A stretch of DNA of 64,000 bases from Vanilla planifolia (taxonomy: Eukaryota; Streptophyta; Magnoliopsida; Asparagales; Orchidaceae), in contig CM043865.1 of assembly GCA_023846275.1 (NCBI GenBank), positions 10,218,068-10,282,067 on the forward strand, in the 5' to 3' direction. The notes below the pieces were generated by a model that worked only from the letters and a program-made list of their open reading frames with translations, searched no databases and was not told where the DNA came from. The translations under genes and the position numbers were made by a program. Numbering within the stretch: position 1 is the stretch's first letter; every line of letters begins with the position of its first letter. Positions 12,736 to 24,838 of the stretch are shown one piece after another.

Positions 12736-12850
12736 TTTGGGTCAACCAATTTTTAATTTCTAAAAGACCTGGACGGGCTAATTGCGTGACAGGTCGGCCC
12801 GCCCAGTGCTACAGTGAATTTTCCCGAGACTTAAGCTGTTTTAAGGTTGA

Positions 12851-15800
12851 TTGGAAGAATTTTTGTGCTAAAATTTTAAATATAAGTGCACCAAAATAAT
12901 TTTATATTATCATAATATTATAAGTTTTCTAAATGACTATGAAAAGAAATTTATGAAAAATAATTCCTAAATAATTTTAAAAAATCAAATACCAATGTCT
13001 ATACTTTTTGTCAATAAAGCTTGGCCCAAAAATCAAAATTTAATAATTATTAATTTTATAATATTTTTAAATATTAATACTACTAGTGTGCCTCATAATC
13101 TCAAAAATTGGACATCTCAATTTCAAAAAAATTAATAAAAACTCAAATATGAAAATTCTAGTACATGTCTCAAATTTCCTTGAAGTATGTCATGGCTTCA
13201 ATGTCCTTAAAGACCAACCACTATTTTAGACATGTGAAATACATGTCTTGATTTAATTAAATATTAACAATTTTACTTAAAATCGAGCCTAAATAAAATA
13301 TAAACATTTATGCTTGACTCATCAAACACAAGGGTATAACAACTTTAACTTGCACTGACTCGCTTAGACCAATGTCGACCCACATCGACTATTTTGACTT
13401 TGTTGACTTGGCCTGACTTATGCTAACCTATGTATACCTGTTCAAACCTTCTCTTACCTACACAGCCCCCATAATCCTTGGTCTCACTAACTACACACTC
13501 GTGTGCACCCACCCATGTGCATTTGTGCACACCTATTTTGGCTTGGTTGTGCGGCCTTTACGCTTGGATGACCCTCATTTACACCCAAACACATTGCCTG
13601 CACTCGTAAACTCACCACTGTCACACCTAATTATGTTGCCTTAGCATCGTTGTGTCACCTTTGTGCTTGATATCATGGAGACGTCCTAAATAATGATGGA
13701 CTATCTCAAATAGCATCGTACATAGAAAACAACTTAAAATGCCTCTTGTCATATTATGCCAATCTGCTAAGTGTGCTCAAATTCTCTGCTTTTACTTTTT
13801 TTGAAAGCTCTACCTCGATCAAGCTTCCTCTCCTTTGTCCTAATTAAGTTTTTGTTTAAATTCTTTAAGTTTCTTTTTTGCATCAATATTTTGTGACATT
13901 ATATGGGAAAGAAACAAGAAATCTAAAATTGAAAATCAAGAGAAAGTTGTGTATTTCAAGGAAAAGAAGCATTTGACAACCACAACCAAGGGGTAATAAG
14001 GATCCTTACGACCTTGTCTCAAACTTCACAAACTTTAAAACATCCTTCATCGCCAACTAGTAATCCTTTTTTCCTATTTCAATAATAAATTAAACACTTT
14101 GCAAAATTTCTCCTCACACTTTTTATACTCATAGGAGAGCAAATCAAAGCAAGTTTGGTTATCCCTAAAAAAGAGAACATGCTAAATATGCAAAAAAAAA
14201 TTTCATTCATAAAACAATCACTTGAAACCCTACTTGTTACACTTGAACCTCATTCCATTACACTTACTTCCAAAAACTTTCTTATACACATCGTTTTGTA
14301 ACATCTCATCAACCCATCAATATCTTATGGCACAAGGTCGTCCAAGTCACTCCCTAATGAAGACTTCTTCTATCCTTGACTTGATCTAGAAATATCATAA
14401 GAACCTCCTTTTAATTCATCTTAAGGACATCCTTGTCCCCATAATAATGAGCATCATTTGTCTTGATAGTACGAGTATAACCCAAATATCATCAATATAG
14501 TTTCTTTTTTCATCAAAGAAATCTTTTTAATGCCTTTACCCATTAAACTTCAATAGTTTAACTCTATTTTTTATCATGAAAATTCAATCCCTATGTTTTC
14601 TAAATGAAATTTAAGACATTTGCCTCTTTATATGTCATGATTGAGCTCAATCAATGCAAAATTCTCTACCTAATTTAAGATGTAGTCTTAAATTGGTTCT
14701 GAAATTGCCTCATAGAGTAATTTCTACATTTAACTAGCTCACGAGACGATTATACTTATCATATTTTACTTGTTGTGTTAGGCTCAAAAAGGTTACTAAG
14801 TCCCTTCTAAATATAAACAAATAGTAATTAGAATTATTTTGAGTCTATCTCTAATACTTTAAAAAAGTCTTTAAAGAGTTTGATTAAGAGGACTCGTAAC
14901 TTACTCAAGTAGTATTCATCATATCTCTCTAATTAGATGATTTCTAAAAACAATTAGTCAGATGTTTATTGAGATTCTTATAAGAAATCTTTAATAAAGT
15001 CATTTGTTTTATTAATAAGTAGTTTTTTTAGCTTTGTTTGGTAAATTGAAAGGGAATGCATCATTGTCTCTAAGGCCTCTGATTGAGGACATAAAAGATC
15101 ATGAGATGACAAATATTACTGTGAGAGAGCCCTCTAGGTCCATCACCCTTAAGGATACCAAACTCAGTATTTTAATACTCCTTTATGTGTGCCCCCAAAA
15201 AAAATTTTGACAATCTTTAAAAAAAACATTGTATTAGAAGCCAAAACTACTATCAAAGATTAATGGAGACAATGAAGTTTTGTAAATATCTTAAGGACAA
15301 TGGCTATAAAATTTTTAAATGCAAGGCCCTTAAAGTGTAACCAAGAGATTATTGAAGGCCACCTCCTAAAGTATTCAACAAAAGTCTCTTAACCTAATTA
15401 TGTTTTCAATAAACTTCTAAAACCAAGTATCATTAACAAATCTGTAATTGAGAAGGATGATCAGATTCTTCAATTGGATTTAAAAGACAAAGATAAGACC
15501 CTTGTTAGAATTATTTGTCATCATATGATGGAGATAGTTACACTCTACAAATCCACCTTTAAGGTCATTTGGACACTACATGATCACTAAAGTGACAAGT
15601 CAATAAAAACCATTTGTTCCAACAATACTTTTAAAGATTTCTTATATTGTTTAATCACACATATCTTATTTTTGAATCTAACAAAAAAATGCTTTGTATT
15701 AATCATCCTTACTTAATACATCGTGAGCTAACCTAAGCATATAATAAGTACATTAAATCAATTTTTATGTGCCTGATTTATCCAACATTGTAAAGACCTT

Positions 15801-16241
15801 TTTGCCGTTAATTTTTATTTGCTTATCTTCACCAAGTTGTATGTATAAGTTAAAAGCAATCTTTTATCGTTGTCATTTATTTATCACAGCTACTATTTGA
15901 AATGCCAAACATTAATTTCATCTTCTTTTGAATAATAGAAAAAAAAATTATTTTTCTCTTTCTTATCCTCAAGAAAATTGCTTATTGTTTTGTCTTATCC
16001 AAAATTTTTAGCAAATCTTATTGAATACTATTTATTTAAAATTTTGTCTAATATTAATTTATTAAAATTTTATCTTTGAATATTGATAAAATAACAACGT
16101 GTGATACTAAACATCATGTTATGTTTAGGCCAAATCAGTAAATTAACAAAGACAGTCCATCGTGGATGTCGAGTCGACCAGCACAAACTTTTTATTGGAA
16201 ACAAATAAGCGTACCACTCACCTTGCTCCTGCTGCTCTCTT
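12851..16241. other. Intergenic, probably old repeat sequence
   Basis: No gene could be supported. A GC-richer stretch at about 13330-13680, with CACACC and GACTTGGCC-like phrases, looks like eroded LTR or leader sequence rather than coding DNA; the 74-codon frame at 13420-13644 has no domain. From 13.7 to 16.2 kb the sequence is AT-rich with many stops. It ends at the 3' flank of the P450 gene. Confidence 0.45.
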
Positions 16242-17910
16242 TCAGATGTGAGAAAGGACACCGAGCATAACGTGGCGAGGTTTACACATGGCCTGAAGAG
16301 GACGAGCCCTGGGCAAGCTGATACCGGACCCCTGCGTCATGTCCACCTCTTCTTCTCCCACCCTTTTCCACTCGAAGCACTGAATCAAAGTTCCCAACAC
16401 CAATCCGACCTCCCTCATGGCAAGCGCCTCGCCCGGACACTTTCTCCTCCCCATCCCAAAAGGAAGCATCCGCTCACCCTTTTTTATTCCGGCTTCCAGA
16501 AACCTCTCGGGAAGAAACTTGCTCGGCTCTTCCCACAGCTTGGGGTCCCTCTGTATCGCATAAGCGTTAACCAAAACCACTGTCCCTTCAGGGATGTCGT
16601 ATCCTCCCACCTTGCACTCCTCCCTTACCTCGTGTGGTACCAGGAGAGGACCGGCCGGGTATAGTCTGAGGGTCTCGTTCACGATGCAGTGGAGATATGA
16701 TAGTTTGTTGGAGAGGTCAGATTCCTCAAGCAGGCGACTGTTTCCCACCTCATTGTCGATCTCCTCCCTCGCCTTATCCAGCTTCTCTGGATTGTTAACA
16801 AGCAGCGACATCGCCCACTCCATGGTGTTGGAAGATGTGTCCGTTCCAGCTGATTGCAAGCTCTGCCAAAAAGCAAAACACTTTTGAAGCAATTCAACAA
16901 TCAACGATTAAAATTGTTTCCGAGAAGATGAATTTCATTACAACGATGAGTGCTTTTATGAAATCATCGCTGTATTGCTGCGGTTGCTTTTCCTGCAGAG
17001 AAAGTAGAGCATCGATCATGGTTTTATTGTCCCTCATCCTCTCCTTCTCGTCCTCCTTTCTTTTACTTCTTCGTTCATCTATGAGGGACTGGAAGATCCG
17101 GTCCCTGTAATTCTGGAACCTGGAAAGCTTCCTGTCGACTCCACGCTGCGCGATCCATCGAACAGCCGGCGGGAGGAAGTCGCTAATGTTTGAAGCGCCG
17201 GAATAGGTGAAGATCTCCGTAATGATCTCCTCGAATCTCTGCACCTCACTGGCGTCATCAGCCTTCTCGCCGTAGTATCGTTTCCCGGCGATAATTCGCA
17301 TAATGACGTTCATGGAAAGTCCGAAGAGGCGGGGACGGAGGTCCACCTTCACGAAGGTGTCTTCTCTCATTCCAGAGTCTCGGAAGAGGTTTCGGGCGAG
17401 GGATCGAGCCTCTTCTAATCGAACGTCGGCTAAGCTGGAGAGGCGGTGGCCAGAGAGGCCCTCGAACATGGCGATGCGGCGCATCTCGCGCCAGTCGGGG
17501 CCGTAGGAAGCCACGGGGAGGCTGGTATGGTTGTAGGTTGTGACGGCGGTAGAGGGGAAGTGTGGGCGGCCAGCGAGAGCAACGTCGTTGGTGGTGAAGC
17601 ATTCCTCGGCGAGGGCGAACGAGGAAACGGTGAGAACGCGGCGGACGCCGAAGCGTAGGAGGAGTATAGGACCGTGGAGGGCGGAGATGCGGGCGAGAGA
17701 TTGATGGAGGGGCTTCTTTAGGTGGTGGAGGTGGCCGAGGAACGGGAGGGAAGGAGGACTCGGAGGGAGCTTCTGCTGCTCCTTTTTTCCCTTCTTGTTC
17801 TTGAGGAGTTTGGTGATTAGGTGAAGGAAGAAGACGACGGTGGCGATGGCCGAGACGAGGGTTGTAACGACGGCTTCCATTTTGGGAGAAGCGACGTCCA
17901 TGGTTTTCAT
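16242..17910 (-). CDS. Cytochrome P450, CYP81 family type, two exons
   Basis: Exon 1 is 17910-16942 (323 codons) and exon 2 is 16862-16242 (206 codons plus stop). The 79-bp intron at 16941-16863 has GTAATG and TTGGCAG ends and sits in phase 0, where A-type plant P450s usually carry their intron. The 529-residue product has an N-terminal membrane anchor (about residues 12-35), a [15 protein letters not shown] hinge, the I-helix oxygen-binding motif AGTDTSS (from residue 328), the K-helix ETLR (386-389), PERF (441-444) and the haem loop [10 protein letters not shown] (458-467) with ligand Cys465. It should be an ER-bound haem monooxygenase using P450 reductase. The [19 protein letters not shown] ending is typical of CYP81, a family acting on isoflavonoids, lignans, glucosinolates and herbicides; the substrate cannot be read here. 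Other in-frame starts are at 17901 and 17880. No key residue is missing. Confidence 0.95.
16863..16941 (-). other. Intron of the CYP81-type gene
   Basis: A GT..AG intron of 79 bp. Removing it joins ALIV to [11 protein letters not shown], restoring the continuous I-helix. Reading through it in either flanking frame hits stops. Confidence 0.93.
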
Positions 17911-20900
17911 TTCCGTATTTTAGCTGGCTTTCACTTCTCCGCCTGCGTTTGCAATTTATTGGATAAAAGCTGACTTGTTTGAACACGTAAGTTCAACAGG
18001 TCATAATTAGTCGGCCTTCTAGTTTCGATAATGGGTTAATAAATTATTTAATTTCCCGCCCCTCATCTTAAAGATTGAAAATCATTTTTGTAATCTAGCT
18101 CTTAACCTTGCCCAAATAGTTATATTTGCTGTGTAGTAAACAAGTGTTGGTTTGCAAGGCAAAACCTTTCGTATAAAATTTAAAATTTACGATGTTTTAA
18201 AAACCATGTTATTTTATATTTTTTAAAATAATAATAAAATGGTTTTTTTTTTACGTCAATCATCATCACCATCAACTTAACCTCATCCTCACTAGACAAT
18301 GGAACTACATTTTACTCAACTCCACTTGTCAAACAATGTATTTTGCTAGCTGTCAACGTAATATTGAATTACCATCAGCAAAAACCTAAATGTGTTCCTT
18401 AATTGCAAGATAACAAAATGTGCATATGAATCCAAAAAAGTCTGTTTTAGTCAATTTTACCAACATCATAAATGATTGAAAGCTTCAAATTTGTATGCAT
18501 TAATTCTTATTCAAAAACTTTATCAATAAGCTTCAAATTTGCGTAGCTTAAAACCACAAGTCTTAATGAAGTATCTTATAAACTTGTATGCATTAGTTTT
18601 ATACTTCTATTAAATATTATTTCTATTTGATATATGATACGTATCTTGTCAATGATAATTACTTTACTTTATTACAACTAGGATTAGACCAATTTTTTGT
18701 AATATATGAAATTTTGATTAATATAAGTAAATACCAACATAAATACATGTAACATCATAATTAATTACATTAAACTTTCCTTTGCCTCCTCCATGTGAAA
18801 AAACTCTACTTTAATGAGTGACTATGACATGACTATGACAAACAATGATAATGAAGTATCAAGTATGTCTTATAAAGAGGGTACAAGTATGATAGGAGAT
18901 ATCAAGTTTACAAAATAGTTATTGTTATACAATTTGGCAAGGAAATATGAGATTTGTTATATTTATGAAAAATAAGAGTCCTTCACAAACTCTTATTTAA
19001 TTTATTGTCTCCTAGATCTATGTTGCTCCTACTCTAATGTCATATCAAGCACTAACTCCTTTGCGCGAGCCGACCCTTCGATGTTGTGATGATCACAATA
19101 GTCCAAAACGAGCAGTGCCACCTCATTGTCCGGTACTATTAGTGTGTTGAAAATTCACTTATTATAGAGATCCAATCTGAAGTAACATTAAACGTTTGTG
19201 ACTAGAGTTGAAGAGTAGATTGTAATTCTTTTATGTATACTTGTGCATCTTACGTGATGAACAATATTTACCTAATTTGAAAAGAAACTACAGTGAATCA
19301 TCTTAGCCTAATAACTACTTTATAAATAAGGACAAAAAGCTTTCTATAATGTTTTTTATTAGAAACATAACCTTTGAAGAAGTCGTCATTTTTTTTTTCA
19401 TTTTCATTTATTACTCTTCAATTTCTAATAAGCTAACTCTTCTCATCATGTTCTTTTTCTTAAATATTGTTTTAAAAAATAGCATAACATACTCTTTAAC
19501 ACTCATATCAAAGCTCATTATCATCATCACTTATCATGGATTTGCCCCCGTGCTAGATTTTTCATGTAAATCACTATCATTTTTCTTATTTTTTATTTTT
19601 TTCTCTTTATTCTACAATGAGACTCATTGATATATTTCTTATGTATTTAGTAATTCTTAAATATTTTTAACACATTTTTTATTTTTATAATTTATTGTTA
19701 TGAAGTATATTTTCATCATTTTAGTTTTAAGTTTATGTTTTATTTTGTGCTTCTATAAATTTTTGCAGTGAAATGAAAAAAAGAGATTTATTTTTGTACA
19801 ATATTGTTATTTTTTTGAAACTATGATTTCTTTTTTCATACATGTTTGCATATCCATAGATTATAATCTAAGCCTTTGAGTTATAATCCAAAAATATTCA
19901 AATTATGATTTAGATATGTCACTATCATCTTCATTCACCCTCATTTTATTGTAGAATTGTCATCTTATTCCTTCATAATCATTTTAGTATTATAATGCAA
20001 TTGACATTTAAATGTAAAATATCTAAAGTTTTCAAACTTTTGTTTTAAAAATTATATTTATATGATTAAGTAATAAAATTTAAATAAAGTCATATAAAAG
20101 CCATTATGTTCCTTTTCAAAGCCAAATTCATATAATAATAATTACTATAGTATAAAAGAAATAAAATACTAATATAAGTCCCTTGCTTACATTATCATAA
20201 AAATATTATTACAATATTAAAATAATCTTAATACATAATTACTAACTTAAAATAAAAGTAATTACCAAGTGAGTTTATATCGTGTGCTCTCAATGTTTTA
20301 TTGGAGTCTCATGTAGTGTATCTTTTTCACCTATAACTAATAATGACAAAAAAATTTGAGTTATTAATATTAGCAATAAACAACTACTTATGATTCTCAA
20401 TCGTTATATTGTTTGGTAATACCACATGTTGTGTTGAATTTGTACATATAAACATGAAGATGCCATATAAAAAGGTATCATACTAAATTAATTATGCTTA
20501 TTTAATTAAGAATCCTATTAAATATTTTTCACCTTTCTTTTCTTTATATAGGTCCCTTAACCCACCTCCCTTTTTAAACAAGTAACATTTCTTAAGTATA
20601 ACTTAGCTTCAATAGACTCTCTAAGCCAAAATCATGACAATACTACTCTGTTCGGCTCTTGTACCCCCACATCTTAGCATATAGCCCTCAAATTTAGCAA
20701 TGTTTCGTCAAAATTCTTTTAATCTTCGATGCCAACTCATTTAGGTCTTTAGGTAGAGGTCATTTTGATATGGATATAGATATTATTAGATTTAGAGAAT
20801 AATGATAAAAATAGTAGGACCTTAAGGAATAAAATGTAGAAAAATTTTGCAATAATTAAATAAAGAGGGAAGAGCATTGTTACACATGTTATTTATTTTA

Positions 20901-21584
20901 TATCTTATATATTGATTATCATGTTTTAGTTTATTAAGTTATCATATTTTGTTACCATGATGATTTATTTGTTGAGTTTCATATCATCTTATTGGTATTT
21001 ATAACCTAAATCATGATTACATTAGTACAAAGATGAAGATCATGATATTATGAATGAGGAACATACTCTCTTATTTTAGAATTATGGTTTCATATGGGTT
21101 GTGCATGCACTTAGATGTCACTTTTATATGAGCAGTTGATACTATGTATGTTTGGTTTATTGTAAGATGCTTTAGATATAAATTTATTATGCGACCTTTT
21201 ATTTTGATATCTAAATAAAATGAGCTGTATTCTTTCTTTGTATGATAAATTATAGGTTTTGGTTTAAATTTTGTCTCACGATCAGGTCCCCTGTACAAGA
21301 ATGCATTTTCACATCTTGTTTTTAAGTATGATTAATCTCTTATTTTCATGATAATTTGTGATTAGATTGGATGGGGCCTTGGCAATAATAATAAACCCAA
21401 GCCTAACTACTTGAGGACACTATGGATGCGTAAAACATTTATGGAAGGGAAGTGGAAGCAACAAGCTCAATCATTAATAGTGATAAACATGGTATTTTAA
21501 AGGAACAAAAGTTTAGGTGGTGAGGGTTTGGACACATGAGGTTTAAAAAAATAGATTCGATTATTACATGGGTTGGCTACTCAT
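17911..21584. other. Upstream flank of the P450 gene and AT-rich intergenic DNA
   Basis: The first 100-200 bases should hold the P450 promoter and leader (minus strand); I could not fix a TATA box. The remainder has no recognised gene or transposon domain. Confidence 0.5.
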
Positions 21585-21785
21585 GGAGAAGGAAAAAGGG
21601 AAGACAAATTAGTGTTGTCATGAGAGAAAGACAAAGCGGAGAGAAGTGGTGTTATCATTGGAAGGGAAGAAGAGATGAGAGGAGAAGGAAGAGAGTAATT
21701 TGGGGAGATAAATAGAGGAGAGAATATAATGAGAGAAGTGAGAGAAGGAGAGGATAGAAAGAGAGGGGTCTCTAAGAGAGAAAAT
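21585..21785. repeat. Purine-rich (GA) tract
   Basis: About 200 bp composed mainly of A and G on the plus strand, with GAGAGAAG, GAAGAGATGAGAGGAG and AGAGAGGGG phrases. It is a low-complexity tract with no evidence of coding. Confidence 0.7.
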
Positions 21786-24273
21786 GTGACAACTTGTATT
21801 TTCTTTAGTTTAATATTATCTTCATATGTGTATTTGACATTAATATTTTAAAATTCACCCAAATAAGGATAAAATAATATTATTTTGACATTTTCTTGCA
21901 AAGTATATTTGATGAAGTTATTCAGATTTTGGCATTAAACATATTTTTGGATAGAGTGCATTAAGAGGAATCCAGCAGTGTGCATATTTGTGATTTATTG
22001 AACTCAATTGAATTTACTTACTATTTTATAAAAGTAGTGGGACAAAAAGAGAAACATTAATTATATCTTGATTTTTTATTTGTAGCCTCCTTGCTAGTCG
22101 ATGCCTATTGGGACTTAAGAATTTCATAAATCTCCCAAATTACTGTTCAAAAGGGTTTGGTATTTTTGGCCAGCCAATGTCTAACTATGGAAAAAGGAGA
22201 AAAGGGGTCCTTGGAGCTCAATTGGTGGATCATTGCTTCATTTGTCTTAGTTAAAGTTTGAAGAATGAAATAAAGGTGGCTAATGATTGTTGCAGTAAGA
22301 AACTCATAGAGGAAAAGCCTTGGTTGAGTTAAGGTTTAGTAGTAAAGGCAATGACAATGCTTTTCTTCTTCCTTTTGATCATTATGGTTGTTTTGTGGGG
22401 TTTTTGGGATGAAATAAGCCACATTAGCCAGGAAATGTAGTAATTTTTTTAATGGAATAATGCTTTCTACTTATCATTATGCATAAGATTAATGCGAATT
22501 GAAGCGATCTTAGTAAGGATTCTTGGGAGTCATGTTTATTGAAGCATTAAAGATGCATCTAAGAAATTATTTATTATGACATTTGTGTTTATTGTTTGAA
22601 AATCAAGAAAGAAAATTTAAAAGGTTGGATTATGGTTTCAAGGATTTTTTTAGTAAAGATTGATCTCTATGTTTATGTAAAAAAAATACAAGTAATAGTC
22701 CCATGACATAGAATTTCTAGAAGTTTGGTTTTGGTATCGTGTGCATGTTTGAGTTGATAACCTAAGTTGTCAGATTTAGCAATTTTGTTTTCTTGTGTTT
22801 CCTTACTAACTTTTTGCACATCATCTTTAGAAAAGTTGTTATGTAAATAAGATAAATAATTCAATATAAAGTTTGCAATTAGTAATGTGTAATAAGCAAA
22901 GGAAAAAGGGGAATTGATAACAGAGACATCTCTAAGGATAAAGATTGATAAACTAAATTAATTATGATAAAATTAGTTAGAATTTTTTTATTTAAAAAGG
23001 AATATTAAAAATCTATACATAAGATTAGGAATACAACATGAGTGATACATTCATTAAAGGACATGATCTGATTTTGACATGACATATTTGACATGAAATT
23101 GATGGTGATTTAATCAAATTTTGAAATAGTTGGTTGGTGAGGATAATTATCCCATGTAATTGTCTGATTCAAAAAATGCATTGCAGTGACAGTAGGATCT
23201 TGATAAGTTCGTGTTCTATGATCGTAGTTATTTGAAATGGACATGAGTTATTTATAGTAGTACGAAGGTGTTTAGGTATGAATGATGTAAGCTTTCATAT
23301 TCTTATTTGGCTGATGTGGTGTTGGAGGGAACTATCATAGTATGGAGTTAAATTATAATAGAAATTTCTTACACTAAATATGATGGAAAGTACTATAACT
23401 ATTTGGTAATTTGTCTTTCAAATGCTTTATTGTACTTATCTGGTTAAAAGTGATTCGCTTGACGAACATTACGATCTTTTCACGATGTGTTCAGTAAGTG
23501 TACTTATATAATGCAAATCTAATGTTTTTCATCTAAGTATAAAGTTGTCCCAATATGATAGTAAAGGTAGTCATGATTAATATTTGTCTATTGCAAAAAC
23601 TTTAGTCATCATCCAAGTATGAGGTTGCCAAAGTATGAATTGTAATAGCTTACACAAAATGTGCATTTCCAATGCTTTAAGTGGAGATTATTGTTATAAG
23701 CTAGTGAAACATCAGATGAATGCTCTATCATACTTTTCTAATGTAGAGGGATGTACTGGAGCAAGATTATGATCATTCTAGACATGTGTTCACTAGGTGT
23801 ACTTGATGAAAATCCATAAGACTTTGTCATAGTATAAGCATGTCTAAATACGAACAATACAAGAAACTACATAGCATACTTGTTTGATGTGATATGTGAG
23901 GCACTTTCATAGTATGATGATGTCTAGATATAAATAATAAGGGAATAAAATGATGAGATCAAACAATATGATACAAAACAACATACTATATGATATTTGA
24001 ATTGTGACTATGGACATCATGTGCATTATAAAGAATGTATTATTATGATGTTTAAACCAGAGTGAATTTGAGTTCATATAGAAAATATGAGCCTAAATGA
24101 ATAATTCTATAGGATCACATTTGTGTTACATTGTAGTGCTCATTAGCCAATTTCTTGTTGAAATTGAATGAATCCCAACAAAAGCCCATGTTGCTATCAA
24201 AATGGAATAATTGATCATCGATCCTTTGGATGGAAGCTTGTTACCTCCTAAATGTAAACTAGTTATTAATAAT
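21786..24273. other. Intergenic; includes degenerate recurring phrases at about 23.2-23.95 kb
   Basis: No gene was recognised. Between about 23230 and 23945 the phrase AGTAT(A/G)AxxxTGTCxAxATA recurs with drift (near 23535, 23610, 23835 and 23915), and TGTTCAGTAAGTGTACTT (about 23490) is echoed by TGTTCACTAGGTGTACTT (about 23790). This suggests an old, eroded tandem array of about 100-300 bp units. Confidence 0.4.
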
Positions 24274-24838
24274 TCACCTAGGTTTATTATTGACATCATG
24301 AAAAATCATAATAATAGATTGATAATGAATACCAAAACCAACATATGAATGAGTTTCGTAGGCACTAGAATGGAAGATTTCGTTATGCAAAAGAGCCTCA
24401 TCTAGTTGTGTATCTTCATCCTTGTCACATAGTGTATTATAAACTTTAGCATAGAGGACCTTCAACATATCTATTTCAATTAATCCCTTACAATACTTAG
24501 GAAACTACTAATAATTAAACTAAATTTTGTAATATTAAGTGGGCAAAGTTTACAAACTAGGTTGCAATTGCATTATTTTTATTCAATATATATTAAACTT
24601 GCATATTCAATTTCATTAATAAATAATTTATAACCTTAATTTCCTCCTTAATATTCTAAGGCATACCTAAATTACCAATGATCATATCTAATGTTTGCTT
24701 TTGGTTAATCTCCATAATGATGCCTATTTGGTTCAAACCCAAACTATTACATAATTGAAAACCAAGAGAGTAGTAGCATTGGTCTCCACATATGAAGAAG
24801 CATAAATCAGATTTCCAAACACCTAAACCATTATACAT
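24274..24838 (-). other. Two unidentified minus-strand frames, possible fragments of one broken gene or element
   Basis: Two minus-strand frames (24838-24656, 60 codons; 24468-24274, 64 codons) have a mixed amino-acid composition that is less biased than the surrounding AT-rich frames. About 190 bp of stop-ridden DNA separates them. I do not recognise either peptide, see no clear splice sites, and cannot say whether they are exons, a pseudogene or chance. I list them only because their composition stands out locally. Confidence 0.2.

Larger units (their letters stand above)
11471..12850 (+). repeat. Dispersed repeat family, copy 2, with GC-rich distal part
   Basis: The head carries an 11-base G run (11485-11495) followed by TGAATTATG. 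About 100 bp on is the box GGTGGTTCGACTCAAAACCG and then GAGTCTACGTCCACC. After an AT-rich middle the sequence becomes GC-rich from about 12100 to 12850, with two sets of tandem repeats (12172-12384 and 12561-12735). Near 12435 is AGTCCCACACTGCAG, followed by a TTTATAAGG TATA-like stretch. No protein was recognised: the frames at 11794-12021, 12291-12491 and 12461-12745 only read through repeats. This is the best-preserved head of the family in the window. The end at about 12850 is approximate. Confidence 0.5.

Noticed and set aside
12461..12745. 94-codon minus-strand frame
   Set aside because: It reads through the 87-bp tandem repeats; the translation simply repeats the unit (QARPK.., GARR..).
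16248..16887. Plus-strand frames opposite P450 exon 2
   Set aside because: Antisense shadows of a well-supported coding exon.
17258..17986. 242-codon minus-strand frame overlapping P450 exon 1
   Set aside because: It is an out-of-frame shadow of the GC-rich P450 exon, Pro/Arg-rich, with no domain.
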